A stretch of 6,432 nt of DNA, from the NCBI GenBank assembly GCA_947483455.1, contig CANKNK010000104.1, forward strand, positions 1 to 6,432, written 5' to 3'. Origin of the DNA: Comamonadaceae bacterium (GTDB taxonomy: Bacteria; Pseudomonadota; Gammaproteobacteria; Burkholderiales; Burkholderiaceae_C). The position numbers and the translations under genes were made by a program. A model generated the notes under the pieces. That model worked only from the letters and a program-made list of their open reading frames with translations. It had not been told where the DNA came from and ran no database searches. This document shows positions 1 through 5,831 of this stretch, in pieces (positions within the stretch are counted from its first letter, which is position 1; every line of letters begins with the position of its first letter).

Positions 1-312
1 CTGGGCCTGGAGGTGCTCGAAAGCGCGCGCAGCCACCACCTGCTGCGTGGCAATGGCTACGAAGTCGTGGTGCATGCCATCCCGGCCAAGATTGCGCGCG
101 AGATACCCATCGCAAAGCCGCCCGTACTGCGGGAGGACAGCGCGATGAAACCCAGCTTTGTGGTGCCGGATTTGCAGGCGCTGCGGTTGGCGGTGGTAGC
201 GACCGGTGGATGGCTCAAGCCAGACGACATGGCCTGGACGATTCGTGGCCACAAAGTGCTCGATGGCTGCGACCCGGAAGGCAATATTTTGCAATTCAAG
301 CAAAAGCTTTGA
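1..312 (+). CDS. VOC (glyoxalase/bleomycin-resistance fold) family protein, C-terminal part
   Basis: This reading frame is open from the first base of the window and ends in TGA at 310-312, so the gene starts upstream and only its last 103 residues are visible. The end of the protein (GHKVLDGCDPEGNILQFKQ) is the typical closing strand of a VOC-fold module, with the DPxGN turn. VOC proteins include glyoxalases, dioxygenases and resistance proteins that bind a metal or a small ligand between paired beta-alpha-beta-beta-beta units. The position after DPEGNIL, where metal-dependent members usually carry a Glu ligand, is Gln here, so this may be a binding or non-metal member; that is inference. 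An alternative ATG at 13 lies inside the same frame but is unlikely to be the true start, because the open frame continues in coding style to the window edge. The specific substrate is unknown. Confidence 0.75.
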   Translation: MGLEVLESARSHHLLRGNGYEVVVHAIPAKIAREIPIAKPPVLREDSAMKPSFVVPDLQALRLAVVATGGWLKPDDMAWTIRGHKVLDGCDPEGNILQFKQKL

Positions 313-363
313 GCCCTGCAGCGCAAGCCAGAAGATAACTGCGAATGGGTATACCGGTATCCT

Positions 364-388
364 AGCGCGTGAGGCCCTCGGGCGCGCT
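364..388. terminator. Possible bidirectional hairpin terminator between convergent genes
   Basis: The arms AGCGCG (364-369) and CGCGCT (383-388) pair perfectly, and an inner GAG/CTC pair (371-373 with 377-379) can extend the structure. On the plus strand the hairpin is followed by a short T-rich stretch (TTATTTC), so it could end transcription of the VOC gene. On the minus strand it begins at the stop codon of the TPR gene and has no T-run after it. The location between two convergent genes supports the role, but the T-tract is weak. Confidence 0.4.
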
Positions 389-825
389 TATTTCACTTCC
401 GCAATCGCTTTCTTCAGATCCCGGTATTCCTCGCACGAAAAAGGGCAAATTTTGTCCAGGCTGGCAAGGTGCTCTTTCGCTTTGTCTAGCTGACCCATTT
501 GGATGTAGGCGATGCCGATGTACTCGTGTGCGCCCCGATGCTTGGGGTCTAAGGTGAGCGCTTGTTTATAGGCAAGGAGCGACTCGTCATATTTTTTCTG
601 ATTACGCAAGCTGTAGCCCAGCAAGTTAAAACCATCGGCGCTGCGCGGGTTGCTGGCTGTGTAGGGCTCCAACACGGCTTGGGCCGCAGCCCAGTCTTTG
701 CGCGCGATCGCGGTTTTGGCTTTTTCCAATTCCGTATCTTTTGGAGTCGGTGGACTGGTGTCTGCGGCAAAGGCAAGGGTGCAGACAAACAGGCTGGCGG
801 CAAGTAGCAGGCGAAGGATAGGCAT
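388..825 (-). CDS. Exported tetratricopeptide-repeat protein
   Basis: The protein has 145 residues. Residues 1-21 form a signal peptide (Arg at 5, a hydrophobic core, and AFA-AD at the cleavage site), so it is probably periplasmic. There is no lipobox. After a short Pro/Thr-rich linker come about three TPR helical hairpins: roughly 29-62 (AKTAIARKDWAAAQAVLEPY), 63-96 (GFNLLGYSLRNQKKYDESLLAYKQALTLDP) and 97-130 (YIGIAYIQMGQLDKAKEHL). TPRs mediate protein-protein contacts, so this is likely a scaffold or adaptor with an unknown partner. The tail holds a CxxxC pair (C127, C131) followed by an EEY-DLKKAI helix. The ATG at 825 has only a weak upstream GGA (9-base spacer), but the signal peptide fits this start. 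It is the last gene of the minus-strand run, 132 bases after the GNAT gene, and may have its own promoter; I see no convincing -35/-10 pair. Confidence 0.82.
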   Translation of the reverse strand: MPILRLLLAASLFVCTLAFAADTSPPTPKDTELEKAKTAIARKDWAAAQAVLEPYTASNPRSADGFNLLGYSLRNQKKYDESLLAYKQALTLDPKHRGAHEYIGIAYIQMGQLDKAKEHLASLDKICPFSCEEYRDLKKAIAEVK

Positions 826-957
826 AGCGGTAATTCCGGTTGTGAAGGCTAGGACGCTAAAGCACTGTATCGGGTTTGATGAACACCCGCACCACGCAAC
901 TAAATAGACCTGCGCTAGGCCTAGGAATTTGCCGCGTACCCACGCCCCGGGCAGTCG

Positions 958-1422
958 CTAGTCCTGCGGCGCCACGGCTTTGCTATAGGTGAAGTACAGC
1001 TCGTCGCGGACCCAACCTAAAGCTTCATAGGCCGCTTGTGCTGGAAGATTGGTTTTGGCAGTGCTCAGATCCATGCGGCACATACCGTTTGCACGGGCGT
1101 TTTGTTCGGCGGCCAATAACAACAGATTGCCAATGCCCGCGCCCCTGGCCACTGGCGCAACATAGAGGTCATACAAAGCGTAAATCGGCTTAGCCTCCAG
1201 CGAGCAAAACGTGGGATAGAGCTGGCAAAAGCCAAGCGCTTCTCCCTTTGCGTCTTGCGCCAGCAATATCAGCGACTCTGTATTTTCGATACGCTCTGCG
1301 ATATAGCTGCTTGCCAGCGCAAGGTCCGACGGGTACTGGTAAAACTGCCGGTAAGCGTCAAACAATTGCGCAAGCGCTGCCACTTCGGCCTTGGTAGCTA
1401 TAGAAATTTTCACTGCATTCAT
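958..1422 (-). CDS. GNAT family N-acetyltransferase
   Basis: From the ATG at 1422 the protein has 154 residues, the usual size of a single-domain GNAT enzyme, which transfers acetyl from acetyl-CoA to an amine on a small molecule or protein. The acetyl-CoA pyrophosphate loop is clear: LYDLYVAPVARGAGIG at residues 83-98, with the R93-G-A-G-I-G98 signature. The C-terminal part has the usual NLPAQAAYEALGW segment; Y132 is in the position of the common general acid. A GTG at 1440 would add six residues. I prefer 1422 because a purine-rich GAAAGA lies 5 bases before it and because MNAVKISIA begins the first beta strand directly. The gene has no signal peptide, so it acts in the cytoplasm. It lies 63 bases after the phosphatase gene on the same strand. 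The substrate cannot be inferred. Confidence 0.85.
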   Translation of the reverse strand: MNAVKISIATKAEVAALAQLFDAYRQFYQYPSDLALASSYIAERIENTESLILLAQDAKGEALGFCQLYPTFCSLEAKPIYALYDLYVAPVARGAGIGNLLLLAAEQNARANGMCRMDLSTAKTNLPAQAAYEALGWVRDELYFTYSKAVAPQD

Positions 1423-1485
1423 AATCGTCTTTCGATGCACATGCGCCCACTGGTTTTCAGTTGCGCCCGCAAATGAAGCTAGCCC

Positions 1486-2052
1486 TCAGGGACTCGGGAT
1501 ACGCGCGTATTCCAATACCTGGCCTTGGGCGCCGACACGCGCAAGCACCATATCACCAGAGCCTATGTTCTCACCCACGTACTGCAAGATATTGACATGG
1601 TGGGTTACCAATATCAATGGCCTGCGCTTGGGTTGCGACACCAGCTTCGCCAAGCTACTCTGCAAGGCTTGGTTTTGTGCTTCGGCACGATCGGGTGTGT
1701 CGAAAAAAGAAGCCAGGCTTGGCTCTATGGTGATGGGGCCGTAGCCCAGCCGCTCGGCGGTTTGCTGGCAGCGGCACCACACACTGCTGAGCACCGTCGC
1801 GTGGTGGATGCCTTGTTTACGCAGCCACTGCCCGGCACGCTCAGCCTGGGCTTGGCCCTGGGTATCGAGAATACGCTGCGTCTCGCAACGATCTAAGGAA
1901 TACCCTGGTGGATCGCCCACGCCTGGCGCATAGGCATGGCGCATGAGCAAGACATAGTCCGAAGAATGAAGCTTCTCGGCCAGGCTGTTGGCAGATGCAC
2001 CCGCATGGAACACCATGAGCAAGGCGGCGACACACCAAACAGCCCATCGCAT
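1486..2052 (-). CDS. Exported histidine phosphatase family protein (RHA-type, branch 1-like)
   Basis: The protein has 188 residues from the ATG at 2052. Residues 1-21 are a signal peptide (MRWAVWCVAALLMVF, cleavage after GASA), which predicts a periplasmic enzyme. The catalytic motif is LLMRHAYAPG (R38-H39-A40), with H39 the expected phospho-acceptor; this RHA form replaces the classical RHG. R94 in VLSSVWCRCQQTAERLG is the likely second phosphate-binding Arg, the EPSL-FF segment (from 110) holds the expected acidic proton donor, and H151 in ILVTHHVNI is the second catalytic His. All core residues are present, so an active phosphomonoesterase is expected; the substrate is unknown. An upstream in-frame start at 2115 exists, but GAGG at 2060-2063 and the signal peptide favour 2052. 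It lies 98 bases after mocR, same strand. SixA-type enzymes share the fold but are cytoplasmic, so that name is not given. Confidence 0.87.
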   Translation of the reverse strand: MRWAVWCVAALLMVFHAGASANSLAEKLHSSDYVLLMRHAYAPGVGDPPGYSLDRCETQRILDTQGQAQAERAGQWLRKQGIHHATVLSSVWCRCQQTAERLGYGPITIEPSLASFFDTPDRAEAQNQALQSSLAKLVSQPKRRPLILVTHHVNILQYVGENIGSGDMVLARVGAQGQVLEYARIPSP

Positions 2053-2059
2053 CGTCAAA

Positions 2060-2063
2060 CCTC
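2060..2063 (-). promoter_or_regulatory. Ribosome binding site deciding the phosphatase start
   Basis: Read on the minus strand, GAGG stands 7 bases before the ATG at 2052, an ideal Shine-Dalgarno arrangement. It selects this start over in-frame ATGs at 2073 and 2115, which would put an unneeded extension ahead of the signal peptide. Confidence 0.7.
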
Positions 2064-2150
2064 GGTCGAACATGGTGGCGCACGCAGCAAGTCTTTGGGC
2101 AGCTTGAATATGCATGTTTTCAATACCATTTTGCGGGTTGCGCCAGCCGC

Positions 2151-3725
2151 TTACGCCACCCGCAACACCACGCGTTTAGGCGCGCCCCGTGCCATCGCCA
2201 GTTCATCCACTGCAGCGCCCAGGGCTTTGATGCCGGGCGCAATTTGTTCGGCAGCGATGGACGACAGGCGCAAGCGAAAATACGGGCAAGGATAGGGCGG
2301 GTGCATAAAAAACACATCACCCGCTTCGATAAGCACCCCATGCTTACGCGCGATCAAAGCCAATTCAGACGAGTCCACCCAGGCCGGGGCGCGCACCCAT
2401 ACCGATGCGCCGCCCGAGGGCAGCGTGAACTGAAAATCCGGCAAATACTGTTGCAGCGCGCGTGCCACCATCGCCATCCGCTCTTGCATGGCCTGGTTGA
2501 CGCGGCGGGCATGGGCATCGTGGTGGCCCAGGGATAAAAACAGCGCAAACGTGTGCTGTAAAAAAGCACTGGGGTGACGCACCATGGCGTGGCGCAGTCC
2601 GCGCAGTTCGGCAATCAAGGCGCGCGGCGCCACGATATAGCCCAAGCGCAAAGAGGGCGACAGGCTTTTGGACACTGAGCCCACGTAAATCACACGGCCC
2701 ACTTTGTCCAGGCTTTTGAGGGCGGGCATGGGCTCGCCTTCATACAAATTTTCAGCCTCGTAATCGTCCTCGATCACCACAAAATCTTTGTCCTGCGCTT
2801 TTTGTAAAAGCAGGCGCCGCCGCTCCATGCTGAGCGTGCCGGTGGTGGGGCTTTGGTGCGAGGGCGTGACGAACACATAGTCCAGCGGCGGCAGGCGGTC
2901 CACCTTCAGGCCTTGCGCATCGACAGGCAGCGGCAGGCATTGTGGATGGCGCGGTGCAAAGCTATTGCGTGCATGCGGGTGGCCGGGCTCTTCTAAACCG
3001 ACGCGCTGGTTTTCATCGAACAAGGCCTCGGCCAGCAGGTAGTAGGCATGTTGCGCTCCCACCGTGATCAGGATTTCTTCCGGCAGCGCAAATACGCCCC
3101 GCTTGGGCAATAAGCGCAAGCGGATTTGCTCGACCAATTCGGGCACATCGCTCAGTTCAAAGTCGGGCGTCCAATGCGGTAAATGCGCGCGCGCCAGGCT
3201 ATGGACACAGCACTCACGAAAAGCCTCGGAAGGAAACAGCTGCGGGTCGTAAGTGCCGTACACAAAAGGATAGGCATAGCGGCGCCACTGGTCGGGCTTG
3301 GCCAGGGTCCGCTGGTCCGACAAAGAGCGCAGTACGCGGCTGCTCCAATCGGGCTGTGCGGCACTGGCCTGTGCCTCGGCATGGGTCTGCGCAGCGTCAG
3401 CGCCGCGCCCTGTGCCCAGGGCCAGCGGCTTGCTGGCCGCAGCCTGCGCGTTGTCGGTCACCAATACGCCGCTGCGCGGGCGCGATTCGATGAAACCATC
3501 GTCCATTAAATGCGCATAGGCCGCGGTAACCGTATTGCGGCTCAGGCCCAGCACCTGGGCCAGTTCGCGCGAAGACGGCAGCAAAGCGCCAGCGGGCAAA
3601 CGGCCATCCAAAATCGCCTGCACCACCGACAAACGCAAACGCTGCTGCAAGGGCAGCGCCGGCTTATCGGGCAGCGCAAACAGGCTTTCCCACTGGGCGT
3701 CTTTGGTGCGGTGGCGCTGGGTCAT
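2151..3725 (-). CDS. MocR-type transcriptional regulator (GntR-like winged helix fused to aminotransferase-like domain)
   Basis: The 524-residue length is typical of MocR/PdxR regulators. Residues about 15-90 are a GntR winged helix: LPLQQRLRLSVVQAILDGRLPAG, then the recognition helix region SSRELAQVLGLSRNTVTAAYAHL, ending in ESRPRSGVLV. An Ala-rich linker (about 92-125) joins it to a fold-type I aminotransferase domain. In that domain IEDDYE (318-323) holds the Asp that contacts the PLP ring nitrogen, and K353 in VGSVSKSLSPSLRLGY is the PLP lysine, so cofactor binding should be intact. Known relatives (GabR, TauR, PdxR, DdlR, EnuR) sense amino compounds or PLP and act on a divergent gene and on themselves. 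The start at 3725 is chosen because the family N-terminus begins there; the frame stays open far upstream, but that part is antisense to other genes. No Shine-Dalgarno is seen. It very likely controls the divergent operon beginning near 3966. Confidence 0.9.
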   Translation of the reverse strand: MTQRHRTKDAQWESLFALPDKPALPLQQRLRLSVVQAILDGRLPAGALLPSSRELAQVLGLSRNTVTAAYAHLMDDGFIESRPRSGVLVTDNAQAAASKPLALGTGRGADAAQTHAEAQASAAQPDWSSRVLRSLSDQRTLAKPDQWRRYAYPFVYGTYDPQLFPSEAFRECCVHSLARAHLPHWTPDFELSDVPELVEQIRLRLLPKRGVFALPEEILITVGAQHAYYLLAEALFDENQRVGLEEPGHPHARNSFAPRHPQCLPLPVDAQGLKVDRLPPLDYVFVTPSHQSPTTGTLSMERRRLLLQKAQDKDFVVIEDDYEAENLYEGEPMPALKSLDKVGRVIYVGSVSKSLSPSLRLGYIVAPRALIAELRGLRHAMVRHPSAFLQHTFALFLSLGHHDAHARRVNQAMQERMAMVARALQQYLPDFQFTLPSGGASVWVRAPAWVDSSELALIARKHGVLIEAGDVFFMHPPYPCPYFRLRLSSIAAEQIAPGIKALGAAVDELAMARGAPKRVVLRVA

Positions 3726-3735
3726 GGTGCCAGCC

Positions 3736-3741
3736 AGTATA
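3736..3741 (-). promoter_or_regulatory. Candidate -10 box of mocR
   Basis: On the minus strand TATACT matches five of six bases of the sigma-70 -10 consensus and ends 10 bases before the mocR ATG. Transcription would begin only 3-4 bases ahead of the start codon, giving an almost leaderless mRNA, which agrees with the absence of a Shine-Dalgarno sequence. The -35 position (CTGGCT at a 17-base spacing) is a poor match. GCCAG boxes overlap and flank the -10, as expected for autorepression. Confidence 0.4.
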
Positions 3742-3954
3742 AAGAAGGGGCCAGTGGGAGCCAGCGCGTCCTTAGCTCCTCCAGCGCTGCCCTTAAGCGC
3801 TGCGCTTCCTAGGTGCAAAAGCAGGTTCATCTGCATGCCGCCTGCAAAACAATACGGTGCCAGCGTCTGGCTGGCTTGCCCGATAAGCGCATCTGGCTCT
3901 AGCGCCAGGCGGGTAGGAACTCTATCCTTGCGCCATCTTGACCTTGCTGTATTT

Positions 3955-3958
3955 GGAG
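3955..3958 (+). promoter_or_regulatory. Ribosome binding site that favours the GTG start at 3966
   Basis: GGAG lies only one base before the ATG at 3960, too close for normal initiation, but seven bases before the in-frame GTG at 3966, which is an ideal distance. This argues for GTG as the true start of the NTF2-like gene. Confidence 0.6.
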
Positions 3959-3965
3959 AATGCCT

Positions 3966-4361
3966 GTGAGCCACCCCCCCGTTAGCACCAGCACCCTGGA
4001 AGCCTTTAGCGAAGCTTGGAACCGCCATGACCTCGATGGCCTGATGGGCTTTATGAGCGAGGATTGCGTGTTCATGACCGCTGGTGGCCCCGATGCCTGC
4101 GGCGCCCGCCATGTAGGGCCCGAAGCCGTGCGCAAAGCTTTTGCGCTGGCCTGGGCTACGCTGCCGGATGCGCAGTGGCGCAATGGGGTGCATTTTGTGC
4201 AGGGCGACTTTGGTGTGTCGCAATGGACCTATACCGGCACCGCCGCCGACGGTAGCCGCGTCGAGACCGATGGTGTGGACATCTTCACTTTCAAAAACGG
4301 CAAGATCGCCGTGAAAAACGCTTTCCGTAAAGCCCGCCCCAACTTGCCCCCCGCCGCCTGA
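3966..4361 (+). CDS. NTF2/SnoaL-like small protein
   Basis: From GTG at 3966 the protein has 131 residues; the in-frame ATG at 3960 would add two. It has the signature of a cone-shaped NTF2/SnoaL fold: an N-terminal helix FSEAWNRHDLDGLMGFMSEDCVF, then a G-P-EAVRKAF helix, and long beta strands ending in VDIFTFKNGKIAVKNAFRK. The family includes polyketide cyclases, isomerases, dehydratases and many uncharacterised ligand-binding proteins, so neither reaction nor substrate can be given. It has no signal peptide. It is the first gene of a plus-strand operon, with 18 bases to the FAD oxidoreductase gene and a divergent MocR gene upstream, so it probably handles or binds a metabolite of the same pathway. 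A run of seven C (3974-3980) directly follows the start region. Confidence 0.8.
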   Translation: MSHPPVSTSTLEAFSEAWNRHDLDGLMGFMSEDCVFMTAGGPDACGARHVGPEAVRKAFALAWATLPDAQWRNGVHFVQGDFGVSQWTYTGTAADGSRVETDGVDIFTFKNGKIAVKNAFRKARPNLPPAA

Positions 4362-4379
4362 CCTACCGAGCACCCCGCC

Positions 4380-5828
4380 ATGAGCACCGCGCAGCATTTC
4401 CAAGGCCTCACGGCCATGCCCCCCAGTCGCCCCACAGATACCCGTTACGACCCGCAGTACGACCCGCTGGTCATGCCCACGCCGGGCGCAGGGCGTGACT
4501 ACGCGCCCACCTACTGGGTGGCCAGCGCCGGTACGCCGCCGCCGGACGACGGCCCGGTGCTGCGCGATATGGAGGTAGATGTAGTGGTCATCGGTGGTGG
4601 CTCCACCGGCATGTCTGCCGCGCTGTATTTGGCGCAAGACCACGGCATCGGCGCAGTGGTGTTGGAAGCCAACCAAACCGCCTGGGGCTGCTCCAGCCGC
4701 AGCGGCGGCCAGGGCCAGAACGCCAGCGGGCGCCTCACGCGCTCGCAATGGATTGCGCGCTGGGGCTTGGATACGGCCAAAAAGCTGGACACCGAAATCC
4801 GCACCGGCTTTGAGAACTTTCGCACGCTGACGCAAGAGATCGATTGCAATGCCTTTGATGGCGGGCATTTGTACGTGGCGCACCGCGCGTCCAAAGTGGC
4901 GTATTTGCAAGAGCAAACACGGGTGCGCCGCGATATCTTTGGCTACGGTACGCGCATGATGAGCGCGCAAGAGCTGCGCGAAAACTACTGCGACGAGCGC
5001 GATGCGCACGCCGCGATGTGGGAGCCCGAAGGCGTGGGCGTACACCCCTTGAAATTTACCTTTGGCCTGATGCAAAAAGCCCGCGCACTGGGCGCCAAAG
5101 TGCATACCGCCAGCCCGGTACAAGGCTGGCAAACCATCAACGGCGTACACCATTTGCAAACCCCTGGCGGCGTGGTGCGGGCCAAGCGTGTGGTGGTGTG
5201 TACCGGCGGCTATACCGGCCAGCGCATGACACCGATTTTGAAAAACAAGTTGTTGCCGATTTTGTCCAACTCGGTGGTCACGCGGCCTTTGACGGATGCG
5301 GAACTCAAAGCCACGAATTTCAAGTCGCAAACTTTTTTAACCGATACGCGCACCCTGCGCTTTTACTACCGCCTGTTGCCCGACAACCGTTTGCAACTAG
5401 GCAGTCGCAGCGCCATTAGCGGCGCCGATGCCGAGCGCCCCGTGCATCTGAAGCTGCTGACGGACGCTATTGCCCGCAAATTCCCACCCTTGGCGGGCAT
5501 CCCAATCGACTACTCCTGGTGGGGTTGGGTGGACGTGAGCCACGACATGATGCCGCGCCTGACCCGCCCAGACCCGACACAAACCGTGTGGCATGCATTG
5601 GGCTATGGCGGCAACGGCGTGTCTTTTTCGACCTGGGCGGGCAAGCGCATTGCCCAGCGCGTGGCCGGCAAAGACCAGGGGCAGGAGGTGTTCCAACTTC
5701 CGATATACAGTTCGCCCCTGGAATATCCGAATTTCTTCAAGTTGTTCCGCTCCGAAGCCTTGGCGCCGTTTCGGCGTTTGGGCCAGCACTTTCTGTACAA
5801 GTGGTACTGGATGCAAGACGAGCTTTAA
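4380..5828 (+). CDS. FAD-dependent amine oxidoreductase (DAO family, PuuB/OrdL-like)
   Basis: The protein has 482 residues. Residues 66-96 are the ADP-binding Rossmann unit: VDVVVIGGGSTGMSAALYLA with GxGxxG at 72-77 and the ribose-binding E96. SSRSGGQG (105-112) matches the second FAD contact of the gamma-glutamylputrescine oxidase group, and GYGGNGVSFSTWAGKRIA (408-425) is the C-terminal FAD motif. Enzymes of this family oxidise an amine or secondary amine to an imine, giving an aldehyde or keto acid plus ammonia or amine, and reduce oxygen or a quinone. The roughly 65-residue extension before the Rossmann unit and the aromatic tail (FLYKWYWMQDEL) are both consistent with the OrdL-like subgroup. 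The ATG at 4380 has only GAG 9 bases upstream; an in-frame ATG at 4416 with AAGG 10 bases before it is a real alternative. It is the middle gene of the operon; the exact amine is unknown. Confidence 0.87.
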   Translation: MSTAQHFQGLTAMPPSRPTDTRYDPQYDPLVMPTPGAGRDYAPTYWVASAGTPPPDDGPVLRDMEVDVVVIGGGSTGMSAALYLAQDHGIGAVVLEANQTAWGCSSRSGGQGQNASGRLTRSQWIARWGLDTAKKLDTEIRTGFENFRTLTQEIDCNAFDGGHLYVAHRASKVAYLQEQTRVRRDIFGYGTRMMSAQELRENYCDERDAHAAMWEPEGVGVHPLKFTFGLMQKARALGAKVHTASPVQGWQTINGVHHLQTPGGVVRAKRVVVCTGGYTGQRMTPILKNKLLPILSNSVVTRPLTDAELKATNFKSQTFLTDTRTLRFYYRLLPDNRLQLGSRSAISGADAERPVHLKLLTDAIARKFPPLAGIPIDYSWWGWVDVSHDMMPRLTRPDPTQTVWHALGYGGNGVSFSTWAGKRIAQRVAGKDQGQEVFQLPIYSSPLEYPNFFKLFRSEALAPFRRLGQHFLYKWYWMQDEL

Positions 5829-5831
5829 ATT

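Larger units (their letters stand above)
3726..3959. promoter_or_regulatory. Divergent promoter/operator region with repeated GCCAG boxes
   Basis: This 234-base gap separates mocR from the oppositely directed operon and must hold both promoters. GCCAG or its complement CTGGC occurs nine times, starting at 3729, 3733, 3750, 3760, 3859, 3867, 3871, 3893 and 3904. Two pairs are inverted: GCCAGCGTCTGGC at 3859-3871, and CTGGC (3893-3897) with GCCAG (3904-3908) across a 6-base spacer. GGTGCCAGC occurs twice (from 3726 and from 3857), and AGCGCTGC is directly repeated at 3783-3790 and 3796-3803. MocR proteins commonly bind repeated short boxes in such regions, so these are operator candidates by inference. 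For the operon promoter the best -10-like match is TATCCT at 3923-3928, without a good -35. Confidence 0.55.

Noticed and set aside
915..924. Palindrome CTAGGCCTAG between the GNAT and TPR genes
   Set aside because: The arms are only five bases with no loop and no T-run, so it is not a credible terminator; nothing else supports a function.
2104..2123. TTGAA...TTCAA around an ATGCAT in the gap between mocR and the phosphatase gene
   Set aside because: The outer arms and the inner palindrome are off-centre by one base, and no T-run or clear promoter pair accompanies them.
3510..3969. Plus-strand open frames across the 5' part of mocR and the intergenic region
   Set aside because: They overlap the helix-turn-helix coding region in antisense and show low-complexity Arg/Ser/Ala-rich translation.
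3726..5330. A 535-codon minus-strand extension of the mocR frame, giving an apparent 1059-residue protein
   Set aside because: It runs antisense to the NTF2-like and FAD genes and through the promoter region. The MocR family N-terminus begins at 3725, and the extension has His/Arg/Ala/Gly-rich composition typical of an antisense shadow.
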